This document shows positions 26,040 to 35,031 of a stretch of DNA of 64,000 nucleotides, in pieces. Within the stretch, counting starts at the first letter, position 1; the number at the start of each line of letters is the position of its first letter. The notes below the pieces were generated by a model, which worked only from the letters and a program-made list of their open reading frames with translations, had not been told where the DNA came from and searched no databases. The stretch comes from Sagittula sp048553715 (lineage in GTDB: Bacteria > Pseudomonadota > Alphaproteobacteria > Rhodobacterales > Rhodobacteraceae), in NCBI RefSeq assembly GCF_048553715.1, contig NZ_JBLZNC010000002.1, positions 477,269-541,268 of the forward strand, written 5' to 3'. The position numbers and the translations under genes are program-made.

Positions 26040-27326
26040 TCAAACCTGTTCGATGCGCAGCGCCACGGGGGGCGCCACGACAACCGCCAGACCATTGATC
26101 GCAGCCAGCGCATCATCCAGTGCCGCGCGGGTCGTCTTATGTGTGACAACCAGAACCGGCGCCTTGTCATCCACGTGATCGTATTGGCGCATCCGGTTGA
26201 TCGAGACACCCGCCTCGCCCAAGGCCGCAGCCACTTTGGCCAGCGCGCCCGGTTTATCCACCAATGCTGTGCGGATGTAGTAGGGTGCAGGTGTCGTGGC
26301 ACGTGCAGGCGTTGCCGCCACCAGATCGGTGGCCCGCTGGCCAAAGGTCGACATGCGCAAACCGCGCGCCACGTCAATCACATCGCCCATCACGGCGCTG
26401 GCAGTCGGGCCTTCGCCCGCGCCTGCCCCGCGCATCACGATCTGCCCGACCTGATCGCCATCGATCACCACCATATTCGTGCCACCGGTCAGCTGCCCCA
26501 GCGGAGAGGAGGCAGGCACCAGACAGGGCGCCATGGATTGCTCCAGCCCGCGGCCGGTCATACGGCTGACCCCCAGAAGCTTGATCCGGTAGCCCATGTC
26601 GGACGCCTGTCGGATGTCCTCGATGGTGATATTCCCGATGCCTTCCAGTTCGACGCCCTCGAAATTGACCTGCGTGCCAAAGGCGATCGAGGCGAGCAGC
26701 GACAGCTTATGCCCGGCATCGATCCCGCCCACATCCAGATTGGGATCCGCTTCGAGGTAGCCAAGACCATCTGCTTCGGCGAAGGCCTCGTCATAGGTCA
26801 GGCCCGCATCCTCCATCCGCGTCAGGATGTAGTTGCAGGTGCCGTTCATGACGCCCAACACGCGGGTGATCTCGTTTCCGGCCAAGCCTTCGGTCAGCGC
26901 CTTGATGCAGGGAATGCCCCCTGCCACGGCGGCCTCGAACCGCAGAACGGCGCCGTTGCTCTCCGCCAGTTCAGCCAGCGCCTGACCGTGATGGGCCAGC
27001 AGTGCCTTATTGGCTGTCACCACGTCTTTGCCCGCCTTCAACGCCGCTTCAACAGCAGCCTTGGCCGGGCCATCGCTGCCGCCCATCAGTTCGACAAAGA
27101 CATCCACATCATCGCGGGTCGCCAAAGTGACGGGATCATCCTCCCAGCCGTAATCCTTCAGCGATACGCCGCGATCCTTGTCGCGATTGCGTGCAGAAAC
27201 GGCCGTGATGCGGATCGACCGGCCGGAGCGCGATTCCAGCAGCGCGGCTTTCTGGCGCACGATCTTGATGACACCGGCTCCGACGGTGCCCAGACCGGCA
27301 ATTCCAAGGCGCAAAGGGTCTGACAT
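26040..27326 (-). CDS. hom: Homoserine dehydrogenase
   Basis: A 428-residue NAD(P)-dependent oxidoreductase that reduces aspartate semialdehyde to homoserine, the branch point for threonine and methionine. An N-terminal Rossmann fold begins GLGTVGAGV. The catalytic domain has TANKALLAHHG, LGVMNGTCNYILTRM and the signature GLGYLEADPNLDVGGIDAGH. A C-terminal ACT domain (ALVDKPGALAKVAAALGEAG) suggests threonine feedback control. The ATG has GGAGG eight bases upstream. It feeds thrC at 1855-3243 through homoserine kinase, which is not in the window. Confidence 0.96.
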   Translation of the reverse strand: MSDPLRLGIAGLGTVGAGVIKIVRQKAALLESRSGRSIRITAVSARNRDKDRGVSLKDYGWEDDPVTLATRDDVDVFVELMGGSDGPAKAAVEAALKAGKDVVTANKALLAHHGQALAELAESNGAVLRFEAAVAGGIPCIKALTEGLAGNEITRVLGVMNGTCNYILTRMEDAGLTYDEAFAEADGLGYLEADPNLDVGGIDAGHKLSLLASIAFGTQVNFEGVELEGIGNITIEDIRQASDMGYRIKLLGVSRMTGRGLEQSMAPCLVPASSPLGQLTGGTNMVVIDGDQVGQIVMRGAGAGEGPTASAVMGDVIDVARGLRMSTFGQRATDLVAATPARATTPAPYYIRTALVDKPGALAKVAAALGEAGVSINRMRQYDHVDDKAPVLVVTHKTTRAALDDALAAINGLAVVVAPPVALRIEQV

Positions 27327-27418
27327 GGGGCGGTCCTCCGGGTTGGCTGGCGATTAGACGCTTCCCGTTACCCCCAAGCGCTGCGCCCTGCAACCAGCCA
27401 TGGCAAGGAAAGCCGGAC

Positions 27419-27757
27419 CTATGGCTCTTGCGCCCGCAGTTCGGCGGCTTTTTCACGTAGGCCCGCCAGACGCTCCGCCGTGTCTGCGGATTGGGCCACC
27501 TCACGACCCGACAATCCATCGGCCCGCGACTGCAAACCCTCGGCCTGTGCTTCGAGCTGTGTGCGCGCCTCGACCGTGGCCCCGGGTGCAGTGGGCTGGT
27601 CCACCAGATCGGCCAAGGGGATAAGCGCGGGATAGGGCGCCTTGCGCACGCCTTCGGATTGCACCGCATCGAGTTGCGGGAATTGCGTGCAACCGGCGAT
27701 ACACAACACGGGGATCAAGCAGGACAGGACAGGCAAACGCATCATACCCCGTTTCAT
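27419..27757 (-). CDS. Small putative lipoprotein
   Basis: About 112 residues, with a signal peptide ending in lipobox CIAGC (cysteine near residue 23), then a proline-containing stretch PYPALIPLADLVDQP and a helical, Gln/Glu/Ala-rich C-terminus (EARTQLEAQAEGLQSRADGL) likely to form a coiled coil. I recognise no family. It precedes hom on the same strand with about 90 bases between. ATG 27757 is chosen; 27781 and 27745 are alternatives, and no start has a strong ribosome binding site. Confidence 0.65.
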   Translation of the reverse strand: MKRGMMRLPVLSCLIPVLCIAGCTQFPQLDAVQSEGVRKAPYPALIPLADLVDQPTAPGATVEARTQLEAQAEGLQSRADGLSGREVAQSADTAERLAGLREKAAELRAQEP

Positions 27758-27828
27758 GCCGCATGGCGCGAGGTTAGACAATGCTTGTTCATCACGAGCA
27801 CGCCATATCCACGATGCAGTGGTTGATC

Positions 27829-27842
27829 TGAACGGTTGTTCA
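27829..27842 (+). promoter_or_regulatory. Candidate operator of the TetR-type regulator
   Basis: TGAACGGTTGTTCA is a perfect 5-bp inverted repeat with a 4-base spacer, 16 bases before the regulator ATG. A half-site GTTCA also occurs at 27787-27791. TetR regulators usually bind such palindromes near their own start, so autorepression is a reasonable inference. Confidence 0.55.
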
Positions 27843-27857
27843 TATAATCATGCGCCT

Positions 27858-28445
27858 ATGGCACGCACCCAAGGTTCCCACGCCCAGATCACCGGCCCGC
27901 GCATTCAGGCAGCGGCGCAACAGCTGTTCGCCGATCACGGCTATGCGGCTGTCTCTATGCGCCAGATCGCAGCGCAGGTCGGCCTGCAGGTCGGCGCATT
28001 GTACAACTACATCCCCGACAAGCAGGCGCTGCTGTTCTCCCTGCTCGAAGGGCATATGACAGAGCTGCTGGCCACATGGGACGCGCAGCCTGTGCCCGAC
28101 ACGCCCCATGCCCGTCTCGAAAGCTTCGTCCGCTTCCACATCGGGTTCCATCTGGAACGGCCGCAGGCGGTGTTCATCGCCTATATGGAGCTGCGCAATC
28201 TCAGCCCCGAGAATTTCACCAAGATCGAGGCCCTGCGCCGCCGCTACGAGGACGCGCTCGAAGCCATCCTGCGCGATGGTCACGCCAGTGGCGATTTCAA
28301 TGTGCCGGACACAAAGCTCGCCACCCTTGCGGTGATCGCCATGCTGACCGGCGTGACCACATGGTATCGCGACGGCGGCCGCCTGACCCCGCAACAGGTA
28401 CAAACCCTGTATTGGGACATGGTCCGCAAGACCGTGGCGGGCTGA
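27858..28445 (+). CDS. TetR/AcrR family transcriptional regulator
   Basis: A 195-residue regulator. The N-terminal TetR helix-turn-helix is clear: RIQAAAQQLFADHGYAAVSM, then RQIAAQVGLQVGALYNYIPD. The C-terminal ligand domain is of the TetR type with FVRFHIGFHLERPQAVFIAY. The ATG at 27858 gives the usual short arm before the HTH; a longer frame to 27642 is not homologous and crosses the palindrome. It is divergent from the small lipoprotein gene. The ligand is unknown; some relatives of this type respond to acyl-CoA. Confidence 0.9.
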   Translation: MARTQGSHAQITGPRIQAAAQQLFADHGYAAVSMRQIAAQVGLQVGALYNYIPDKQALLFSLLEGHMTELLATWDAQPVPDTPHARLESFVRFHIGFHLERPQAVFIAYMELRNLSPENFTKIEALRRRYEDALEAILRDGHASGDFNVPDTKLATLAVIAMLTGVTTWYRDGGRLTPQQVQTLYWDMVRKTVAG

Positions 28446-28454
28446 ATGTCGGTG

Positions 28455-28874
28455 TCAGCGGGTCTGCTGCACGGTCTCGAGATATTCGACCAAAGCCACC
28501 AGTTTGCGCGGGGTGGGCGTCTGCCGACCGTCACCGCTGTCAAACGGCACCAGATCGCCTTCAAGCAGCGCGCCAAACTCCGGCATCCCCGGCCCATCGA
28601 TGTCGGAGCGCGCGTAGCCATCGACGATGGACATGGTCTTGGCCCGTGGGAAGGTGCCGTTGTGGCGCAGCGCCAGCAAGGTCAGATCCTTAGGGGCTTT
28701 CTCCATACGACGGGCATAGGCGCCGTTGCCTTTGGCGTCTTCGCCATGGCAGATCGCACAGTTTTCCATGAACAGCGCCTTGCCGTCCTGCGGTCCGGGC
28801 ATCTCGCCCGCTGGATCGGGGGTGCAGCCTGCCACTGCCGTCGCGCAAAGCGCCATGATTGCCAAAGCCCGCAT
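28455..28874 (-). CDS. Class I cytochrome c, lipoprotein type
   Basis: A 139-residue protein with an N-terminal lipobox (AVAGC) and one heme-binding motif CAICH near residue 40, followed by GEDAKGNGAYA. The axial methionine is probably in GPGMPEFGALL. It is a small membrane-tethered electron carrier on the periplasmic side. It ends nine bases past the convergent TetR gene. No partner oxidoreductase is adjacent, so its donor and acceptor are unknown. Confidence 0.87.
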   Translation of the reverse strand: MRALAIMALCATAVAGCTPDPAGEMPGPQDGKALFMENCAICHGEDAKGNGAYARRMEKAPKDLTLLALRHNGTFPRAKTMSIVDGYARSDIDGPGMPEFGALLEGDLVPFDSGDGRQTPTPRKLVALVEYLETVQQTR

Positions 28875-29037
28875 TCCAACCTCCCTTTGTTTTCCAACTC
28901 ATGCCCGCGCGCCCTGTCCTGCGCAAGAGCCAGCCGCTGTTCCGTGCCGCTGCACGTCGCAGACGGGTCACACCAGAAGACATCAGACCACGCCACACAT
29001 CTCTGATCAGGATCAAACCACAGATGAAAGATACGCT

Positions 29038-29484
29038 ATGACTTCCGAAATGGCCCCCTACGCCGTGACAATGCTGCTGGCCGGCATCGGCATTCCGATC
29101 CTCGCGGCGCTCAATGGCGCTTTGGGCGTCCATCTGGGCAATCCGGTGGCGGCGGCGGTTGTGTTGTTCTGCGTCGCACTGGTGCTGGGGCTGGTCGTCT
29201 GGGGTCTGACCGGCGGCGGCAGCCTGGGGCGGGTTCTGGATGCCCCGCGCCACTTGCTGGGCGGTGGCGCCTTTGTGGCCTTCTACGTGCTGACGATCAC
29301 CTTTGTCGCGCCGCGTTTCGGCGTCGGCAATGCGGTGTTCTTTGTCTTGCTGGGACAGTTGGTTTCGGCTGCGGTGATCGATCACTTCGGCCTGTTCGGC
29401 GCGCGGCTGTCGCCCCTGACCCTGACGCGCAGCACAGGCATTGCGGTGATGGCCCTTGGCGTCTGGATCACCCAGCGCGCCTAA
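29038..29484 (+). CDS. DMT-type membrane protein, YdcZ/DUF606 family
   Basis: A 148-residue protein with about five hydrophobic segments: YAVTMLLAGIGIPILAALNG, the half-repeat NPVAAAVVLFCVALVLGLV, FVAFYVLTITFVAPRFGVGN and a C-terminal GIAVMALGVWIT. Length and the GIGIPILAALNGALG motif match YdcZ (DUF606), a half-size drug/metabolite transporter family. Members often function as homo- or heterodimers. The ATG at 29038 begins the family N-terminus. Substrate unknown. Confidence 0.82.
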   Translation: MTSEMAPYAVTMLLAGIGIPILAALNGALGVHLGNPVAAAVVLFCVALVLGLVVWGLTGGGSLGRVLDAPRHLLGGGAFVAFYVLTITFVAPRFGVGNAVFFVLLGQLVSAAVIDHFGLFGARLSPLTLTRSTGIAVMALGVWITQRA

Positions 29485-29496
29485 CGCACATCACGC

Positions 29497-29520
29497 CGTA
29501 GGTCGGGGCTGTGCCCCGAC
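29497..29520 (+). repeat. Dispersed GTAGG-type hairpin, copy 2
   Basis: Same element as 1064-1087 with one base changed in the loop (GTG for TTT-like): GTAGG then GTCGGGGC / GCCCCGAC. It lies between the YdcZ-family gene and the convergent lolD gene and may end both transcripts. Confidence 0.6.
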
Positions 29521-29525
29521 TGCAC

Positions 29526-30209
29526 TCAGGCCTCGATCAGATGCCCTGCCTCCAAGCGGACCTGACGGTCCATCCGCGCTGCCAGATCCAAGTTATGTGT
29601 CGCGATCAGCGCCGACAGCCCCGTTTCATGCACCAGCGTCATCAGCGCCGCAAATACGCGGTCCGATGTTTCAGGATCGAGGTTGCCCGTCGGCTCATCC
29701 GCCAAAAGCAGCTTTGGCCCGTTGGCCATCGCCCGACAAAAGGCCACCCGTTGCTGCTCTCCACCTGACATGGCAGCGGGACGGTGTTCTGCGCGGGCGC
29801 GAATGCCGACACTGTCGAGCAGATCATGCGCCCGCTCCGTCGCAGCCTTCGCCGAGACGCCATTGGCCAGTTGCGGCAAGGCGATGTTCTCGGCCGCGGT
29901 GAATTCCGGCAACAGATGGTGGAATTGGTAGACAAAGCCCACTTCGGCACGGCGCACCTGTGTGCGGCGCCGGTCCGATTTGTCCTGCAACGCCTCGCCC
30001 GCGATCTCGACGACACCGGCATCCGGCGTGTCCAGCAGGCCCGCCATATGCAAAAGCGTCGACTTGCCAGCACCTGAGGGCGCGACCAAGGCCACGACCT
30101 CGCCGCGCTGCACCGTCAGATCGCAGCCGCGCAGCACATGCACCTCGTTGGGTTTGCCCGCGTTATAGGCTTTGGTGATGCCGCTCAGGCGCAAAACCGT
30201 CTCACTCAT
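29526..30209 (-). CDS. lolD: Lipoprotein-releasing ABC transporter ATP-binding protein LolD
   Basis: A 227-residue ABC ATPase with Walker A APSGAGKST, the signature MSGGEQQRVAFCRA, Walker B LLLADEPTGNLD, and the switch histidine in ATHN. The LolD/MacB-type features DVVALVAPSGAG-like start and TGNLDPET are clear. With LolC it releases outer-membrane lipoproteins from the inner membrane. Its start overlaps the lolC stop by eight bases. Several lipoproteins in this window (for example TadD and the OmpA-like protein) would be clients. Confidence 0.93.
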   Translation of the reverse strand: MSETVLRLSGITKAYNAGKPNEVHVLRGCDLTVQRGEVVALVAPSGAGKSTLLHMAGLLDTPDAGVVEIAGEALQDKSDRRRTQVRRAEVGFVYQFHHLLPEFTAAENIALPQLANGVSAKAATERAHDLLDSVGIRARAEHRPAAMSGGEQQRVAFCRAMANGPKLLLADEPTGNLDPETSDRVFAALMTLVHETGLSALIATHNLDLAARMDRQVRLEAGHLIEA

Positions 30210-31485
30210 AGCGCAGCGCCTCCACAGGGTTCAGCCGCGCCGCACGGCGGGCCGGAAAAATCGTCACTACGAAAGATAGCCCCAGCGACAGCACAACCGC
30301 CGACATGACATCCGCAACTTGCAGCTTTGCCGGCAGGAAATAGATCCCACGGATCGACGGGTCCCAAGCGCCCCCGCCCGACAACCAGTTCACCATGCCA
30401 AAGATCGGATCGATATAGAGCGCGAACAGACAGCCAAGGATCACCCCCATGGCCGTCCCTATGATGCCGGTGAAGGATCCGCAGATGAAAAACACCCGCA
30501 TCACCGACCCTTCGGTCAGCCCCATGGTCCGCAGAATGCCAATGTCGCGGCCTTTGTTTTTGACCAGCATGATGAGACCCGAGACGATGTTCATCGTCGC
30601 GATCAGCACCAGCACCGACAGGATGACGAACATCACGTTGTCTTCCATGTCGAGCGCGCGCAGAAACCCGCCCGAGGCATCCTGCCATGTCCAGATCAAG
30701 GCCCCTGCCCCGGCCGCCATAGCAATGGGACGGGTGTATTGCTCCACCTGCTCGGGGTCTTCGACGATAACCTCCAGCTCGTCAGCGACCCCTTCGCGGT
30801 CGAAATACAGCTGCGCCTCGGCAAATGGCATGTAGACGCGGGTGCGGTCGATGTCATAGCGCCCGGCGGTAAAGATATACTGCACGTCATAGCTTTTGAC
30901 GCGCGGGCTGACCCCGAATGCGGTTTTGACCCCGTTGGGCGAGATCAGCTTGACCTTGTCCCCGATGCCCACGCCCAATTCCATCGCGACGCCGGACCCG
31001 ATGGCAATGCCGTCCTCGAAACGGTCCAGATCGCCACGTCCGGTTTCAGGGTCGGCGATACGCGGGATCGCCTTCAGGTCGTCCAGCGCGATGCCAAAGA
31101 CCTGCACACCGGCGTTGCTGCTGTCATAAGACGCCATCACCTGCCCCTTAACCAAAGGGGCCACGCGGGTCACGCCTTCGACCTGACGCACCTTTTCGGC
31201 CATGCCTTCGTGATCGGGCAAGGTGCGCGTGTCCTGTCCGTTTTCGTCCGTTCGGGTGACGTGATAGACGGTGACATGGGCGTTGGCCCCCACGATGGTA
31301 TCGACAAATTCTGCCCGAAACCCCGACCGCACCGCCAGCGTGGCAATCAGCGCAAAGACCGCCAATGTGATCCCCACAAGGCTGATCCATGTCATGACAG
31401 ACACCCCGCCCTCGGCGCGTTTGGCGCGCAGGTAGCGCCATGCAATCATCCATTCAAAGGGCGCGAAAGGCGGCGGGTTGCGCAT
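30202..31485 (-). CDS. lolC: Lipoprotein-releasing system permease LolC/LolE
   Basis: A 427-residue permease of the LolC/E family. The N-terminus FEWMIAWRYLRAKRAEGGVS and the first helix are followed by a large periplasmic MacB-like domain, then three C-terminal membrane helices including MNIVSGLIMLVKNKGRDIGILRTMG, with NPVEALRYE at the end. Alphaproteobacteria often have a single LolC/E hybrid, as here. The ATG at 31485 starts 21 residues into the longest frame, directly before the conserved N-terminus. Confidence 0.93.
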   Translation of the reverse strand: MRNPPPFAPFEWMIAWRYLRAKRAEGGVSVMTWISLVGITLAVFALIATLAVRSGFRAEFVDTIVGANAHVTVYHVTRTDENGQDTRTLPDHEGMAEKVRQVEGVTRVAPLVKGQVMASYDSSNAGVQVFGIALDDLKAIPRIADPETGRGDLDRFEDGIAIGSGVAMELGVGIGDKVKLISPNGVKTAFGVSPRVKSYDVQYIFTAGRYDIDRTRVYMPFAEAQLYFDREGVADELEVIVEDPEQVEQYTRPIAMAAGAGALIWTWQDASGGFLRALDMEDNVMFVILSVLVLIATMNIVSGLIMLVKNKGRDIGILRTMGLTEGSVMRVFFICGSFTGIIGTAMGVILGCLFALYIDPIFGMVNWLSGGGAWDPSIRGIYFLPAKLQVADVMSAVVLSLGLSFVVTIFPARRAARLNPVEALRYE

Positions 31486-31589
31486 CTTGGCTTGTCTTTC
31501 TTGGCTCTGCTCCGCCGCGAAACTGGCCTTTTGCCGACGGCGGGTCAAGTTGGTGAATCATCTATGGCAACAACCTGCAAGGAGCGATC

Positions 31590-32225
31590 ATGAAACTTCT
31601 GGTGATCGGGGCCACCGCCGGGATCGGCGCGCTGGTCGCGCAAGAGGCGCAAACACGCGGGCACAGCGTCCGCGCCTTTGGCCGCAGCGCGGACAAGCTT
31701 GAGCCCTCGGACACTTTGGAGCCTTGGGTGGGCGACGCCACAGAAGCGTCGGACCTTGCCCCCGCGCTGGCGGGGGTGGATGCCGTGGTGATGACGCTGG
31801 GCATTCGCGAAAGCATCGCCATGCTCTGGCAGCCGGTGACACTGTTTTCCGCCGCCACGTCGGCGCTGGTGCCCCTGATGGAACAGCACGGGCCGGACCG
31901 GCTGATCGCTGTGACGGGCATCGGCGCGGGCGACAGCCACGCCGCCCTGTCGACGGCGGAACGGCTGGGGCACAAGATCCTGCTGTCCAAACCCTACGAC
32001 GACAAAACCCGACAGGAAGAGATCATTCGTGCCTCGCGGCTGCGCTGGACCCTCGCGCGCCCCACGATTCTGACGTCGAACGCCGCGTCGCGACGCTATC
32101 GGGTGATGGAGGAGCCGGCACAGTGGCGCATGGGCATGATCAGCCGCGCCGATGTGGCCGATTACATCGTGACAGCGCTTGGTGATGACAGCACCGTTGG
32201 CAAGGCCCCTGTGCTGGCCCGCTAG
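31590..32225 (+). CDS. NAD(P)-binding SDR-like protein (NmrA/atypical SDR type)
   Basis: A 211-residue protein with an N-terminal Rossmann fold (LLVIGATAGIGALVAQEAQT), a conserved DAVVMTLG segment and C-terminal region typical of atypical short-chain dehydrogenases (TRQEEIIRASRLRWTLARPT). It is the NAD(P)H-binding family often seen in stress-related or flavin reductase-like roles; no clear catalytic Tyr-Lys pair is visible. The ribosome binding site AAGGAG lies eight bases before the ATG. It is divergent from lolC. Confidence 0.82.
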   Translation: MKLLVIGATAGIGALVAQEAQTRGHSVRAFGRSADKLEPSDTLEPWVGDATEASDLAPALAGVDAVVMTLGIRESIAMLWQPVTLFSAATSALVPLMEQHGPDRLIAVTGIGAGDSHAALSTAERLGHKILLSKPYDDKTRQEEIIRASRLRWTLARPTILTSNAASRRYRVMEEPAQWRMGMISRADVADYIVTALGDDSTVGKAPVLAR

Positions 32226-32264
32226 CGCCTTGCCAATCCGGCGTGGCGCGCCATAGTGCGCCCC

Positions 32265-33386
32265 ATGACTGGACCACGCTATACCCGACTCGTCGCTGAC
32301 CTGCCTGCCACCGTGCCTTTTGTCGGACCGGAAGAACTGGAACGCAAGCGCGGGGCCCCCTTCCGGGCCCGGCTGGGTGCGAACGAAAGCGGCTTTGGCC
32401 CCTCGCCCTTTGCCATTGCTGCCATGCAGGACGAAGCCGCCGAGGTCTGGAAATATGCTGACGCCAGCCACGAAGAGCTTAAGGCCGCATTGGCCGAGGA
32501 AATCGGAGCAACCCCCGACAATATCCTGATCGGCGAAGGTATCGACGGCCTGCTGGGCTACACCGTCCGGCTGCTGGTGGCCCAAGGCGATGCTGTCGTC
32601 ACGTCGGACGGGGCCTATCCGACCTTCAACTACCATGTGGTGGGCTTCGGCGGCGATTTGCACAAGGTTCCCTATGCGCACGACCGCGAGGATCTGCGCG
32701 CGCTGATTGCCCGTGCCCACGAAACCTGCGCCAAGATCGTCTACCTTGCCAATCCTGACAACCCGATGGGCACTTGCCTCAAAGGGTCAGAGATCGAGGC
32801 CGCGCTGGACACCCTCCCCGAGGGCTGCACCCTCCTGCTGGATGAGGCCTATGCCGAATTTGCCCCTGCCGATGCGGTGCCGAACATTGCCTGGGATGAC
32901 CCGCGCGTGATCCGTTTCCGCACCTTTTCAAAGGGGTACGGCATGGCTGGCGCGCGCGTGGGCTATGTCATTGCCGCGCCGGAGATCATCAAATCCTATG
33001 ACAAAATCCGCAACCACTTCGGCATGAACCGGATGGCGGTGGCCGGTGCCTTAGCAGCGCAGCAGGACAAGGACTGGCTGCATCAGGTGATTGCGTTGGT
33101 GGAACAGTCCAAGGCCGAGATTGCGCGCATCGCGGCGGATAACGGGCTGACCACCCTGCCGTCGGCCACCAATTTCGTGGCCGTGGATTGCGGGGCCGAC
33201 GGTGTCTTTGCCCGTCGCGTTTTGGAAGCACTGGCCGGTTTGGGCGTCTTTGTGCGCATGCCCTTTGTGGCGCCGCAAAACCGCTGCATCCGGATCAGCG
33301 CAGGCACACCTGACGACATGGCCGTGCTGGCCGACGCCCTGCCCAAAGCCCTGCAAGCCGCGCGGCAGGAAACGTCTGCGGATTAA
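32265..33386 (+). CDS. PLP-dependent aminotransferase, class I/II (histidinol-phosphate aminotransferase-like)
   Basis: A 373-residue fold-type I aminotransferase. Motifs include the N-terminal RLGANESGFGPSPFAIAAM, NPDNPMGT in the substrate region, the aspartate in LLLDEAYAEF and the PLP lysine in RTFSKGYGMAGARVGY. The GANE and NPDNPTG-like motifs are typical of HisC and related aromatic or phosphonate aminotransferases. No other his genes are near, so the substrate is left open. The ATG at 32265 is preferred over a GTG at 32256. Confidence 0.87.
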   Translation: MTGPRYTRLVADLPATVPFVGPEELERKRGAPFRARLGANESGFGPSPFAIAAMQDEAAEVWKYADASHEELKAALAEEIGATPDNILIGEGIDGLLGYTVRLLVAQGDAVVTSDGAYPTFNYHVVGFGGDLHKVPYAHDREDLRALIARAHETCAKIVYLANPDNPMGTCLKGSEIEAALDTLPEGCTLLLDEAYAEFAPADAVPNIAWDDPRVIRFRTFSKGYGMAGARVGYVIAAPEIIKSYDKIRNHFGMNRMAVAGALAAQQDKDWLHQVIALVEQSKAEIARIAADNGLTTLPSATNFVAVDCGADGVFARRVLEALAGLGVFVRMPFVAPQNRCIRISAGTPDDMAVLADALPKALQAARQETSAD

Positions 33387-33489
33387 TCCTGTGTTCACGG
33401 AAATATGTGACAGCTAACAGGACTTTGCGCCGCAGCGCCCTAACTGCCTGATCCAAGCGCAACGCAACGATCAGGTCGGAGAAAGGCAC

Positions 33490-33708
33490 ATGCACAACCA
33501 ACACCCCCAACCGGTCGAGGATTACATGACCGCAAATATGATCCTGCTTGCTGTCAATCTGATGTGGGTTTTCGTGGCTGTATGGTCCGTTTGGGGTCTG
33601 GCCCCTGTGGTGCTTTCTGCGGTGGCGTTGAACCACCTTATCACCCGGCTGGAACATTACCGCCGCCAGCGGGACAACACCTTGGGTGCGCCCGCCGACA
33701 ACAGGTGA
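33490..33708 (+). CDS. Small hydrophobic protein
   Basis: A 72-residue protein with two short hydrophobic stretches (ANMILLAVNLMWVFVAVWS and GLAPVVLSAVALNHLI) and a charged tail (HYRRQRDNTLG). GGAG lies upstream of the ATG at 33490. No family recognised. It is convergent with and directly abuts the class V aminotransferase gene (33709), and follows the PLP aminotransferase by 103 bases. Confidence 0.65.
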   Translation: MHNQHPQPVEDYMTANMILLAVNLMWVFVAVWSVWGLAPVVLSAVALNHLITRLEHYRRQRDNTLGAPADNR

Positions 33709-34905
33709 TTAACGCGCAGATAGGCTGCTTGCGGCGGCGGCAACGCCACCTGCACGATGCGGAATGTCCAGCGCGCCCAGACCGGCCTCGATCACGCCCA
33801 GCAGGCCGAGGATCATATGCGCATTCACATGCCCCATATGGCCGATGCGGAAATACCCTGACGCGGTCGGGTCCTCTGGATCCTCAACCCCCAATCCGAT
33901 CCCGAGCGTGACCCCGGCCTCATCGCGGCACCACGCCCGCAGGCGGTCCCCCTGCCCCTTGCCAAGGCTGAGCGCTGTGACCGCGTGGGACCGGTGCGCA
34001 GGGTCCGCAATGTTCAGCCGCATCGGGCCGTCCTGCCCCCAATGCTCCACCGCCGCCCAGATCGCGCGGGCCAGACGGGCATGGCGTGACCAGATCGCCT
34101 CCATGCCTTCCGCCTTCATCATGTCCAACGCCGCCCGCAGCCCGTACAGATGATGCGTGGGCGCGGTGCCGCCAAAATACTGGTAAAACAGCTCTGGATG
34201 GGCACGGGGCTGCCAGTTCCAGTAGTTCGACACCGCAGGCATGGCGCGCTGCACCTCTGCCGCCCGTTCGTTAAAGAACACCAGCCCCAGCCCCGGTGGA
34301 GTCATCAGCCCCTTCTGGCAGGCGCTGACGGTGACATCCGCGCCCCAAGCGTCCATGCGAAACGCGTCACAGCCCAGCGAGGCCACACAATCCGCCATCA
34401 ACAGCGCAGGGTGGCCGGTTTCCTCCAGAACGCGGCGCAGCGCCATAATGTCGGATCGCACCGAGGACGACGTATCCACATGCACTGCGAGGATCGCCTT
34501 GATCGCTTGCGCGCTGTCAGCCAGCAAAGCGGCGCGCACACGGTCGGGATCAATCGGTGTCTGGCGGCCATGTTCCAGAATGTCGACCTTGATGCCCAAG
34601 CCACGGGCGACCTCGGCCCAGCCATGGCCGAACCGGCCGCAGGTCGGCACCAGAACGGTCTCGCCCGGTGCGACTGTATTGGCAAGCGATGCCTCCCACG
34701 CGCCGTGACCGTTGCTGATGTAGATCGCCACATGCTGGTCGGTTTGCGCCACCTGTTTCAGGTCAGGGATCATGCCCTGCACCATCGCCAGCAGGTCGGC
34801 GTCGTAAATGTCCGGCGCGGGCCGATGCATCGCCTGCAAAACGGCATCAGGAATGACCGAAGGACCGGGAATGGCAATATGGGAGCGACCGCTGGCAAGC
34901 GTCAT
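33709..34905 (-). CDS. Class V aminotransferase (serine-glyoxylate / alanine-glyoxylate type)
   Basis: A 398-residue fold-type I PLP enzyme. HIAIPGPSVIPDAVLQAM is the typical N-terminus, SNGHGAWEASLANTVAPGE the glycine-rich PLP-phosphate site, LMADCVASLG the aspartate site and SACQKGLMTPPGL the region with the PLP lysine. This family includes serine-glyoxylate and alanine-glyoxylate aminotransferases used in the serine cycle or photorespiration-like metabolism. The specific substrate cannot be told apart here. Confidence 0.9.
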   Translation of the reverse strand: MTLASGRSHIAIPGPSVIPDAVLQAMHRPAPDIYDADLLAMVQGMIPDLKQVAQTDQHVAIYISNGHGAWEASLANTVAPGETVLVPTCGRFGHGWAEVARGLGIKVDILEHGRQTPIDPDRVRAALLADSAQAIKAILAVHVDTSSSVRSDIMALRRVLEETGHPALLMADCVASLGCDAFRMDAWGADVTVSACQKGLMTPPGLGLVFFNERAAEVQRAMPAVSNYWNWQPRAHPELFYQYFGGTAPTHHLYGLRAALDMMKAEGMEAIWSRHARLARAIWAAVEHWGQDGPMRLNIADPAHRSHAVTALSLGKGQGDRLRAWCRDEAGVTLGIGLGVEDPEDPTASGYFRIGHMGHVNAHMILGLLGVIEAGLGALDIPHRAGGVAAAASSLSAR

Positions 34906-35031
34906 TGTGCGACCTTTCTAGAAATTCATGGCCGGACGGAACACCGGCTGCGCCGCGCCGTCAATCCCCGCATTGGGTGGACTTGTCCACGATGGGAAGC
35001 TACACCGCCGCACGAAGCACGGGACAGATAT

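Noticed and set aside
34150..35031. Long in-frame extension before the tyrosine phosphatase
   Set aside because: It overlaps the class V aminotransferase gene on the other strand and is not protein-like; the ATG at 35032 begins the family sequence.
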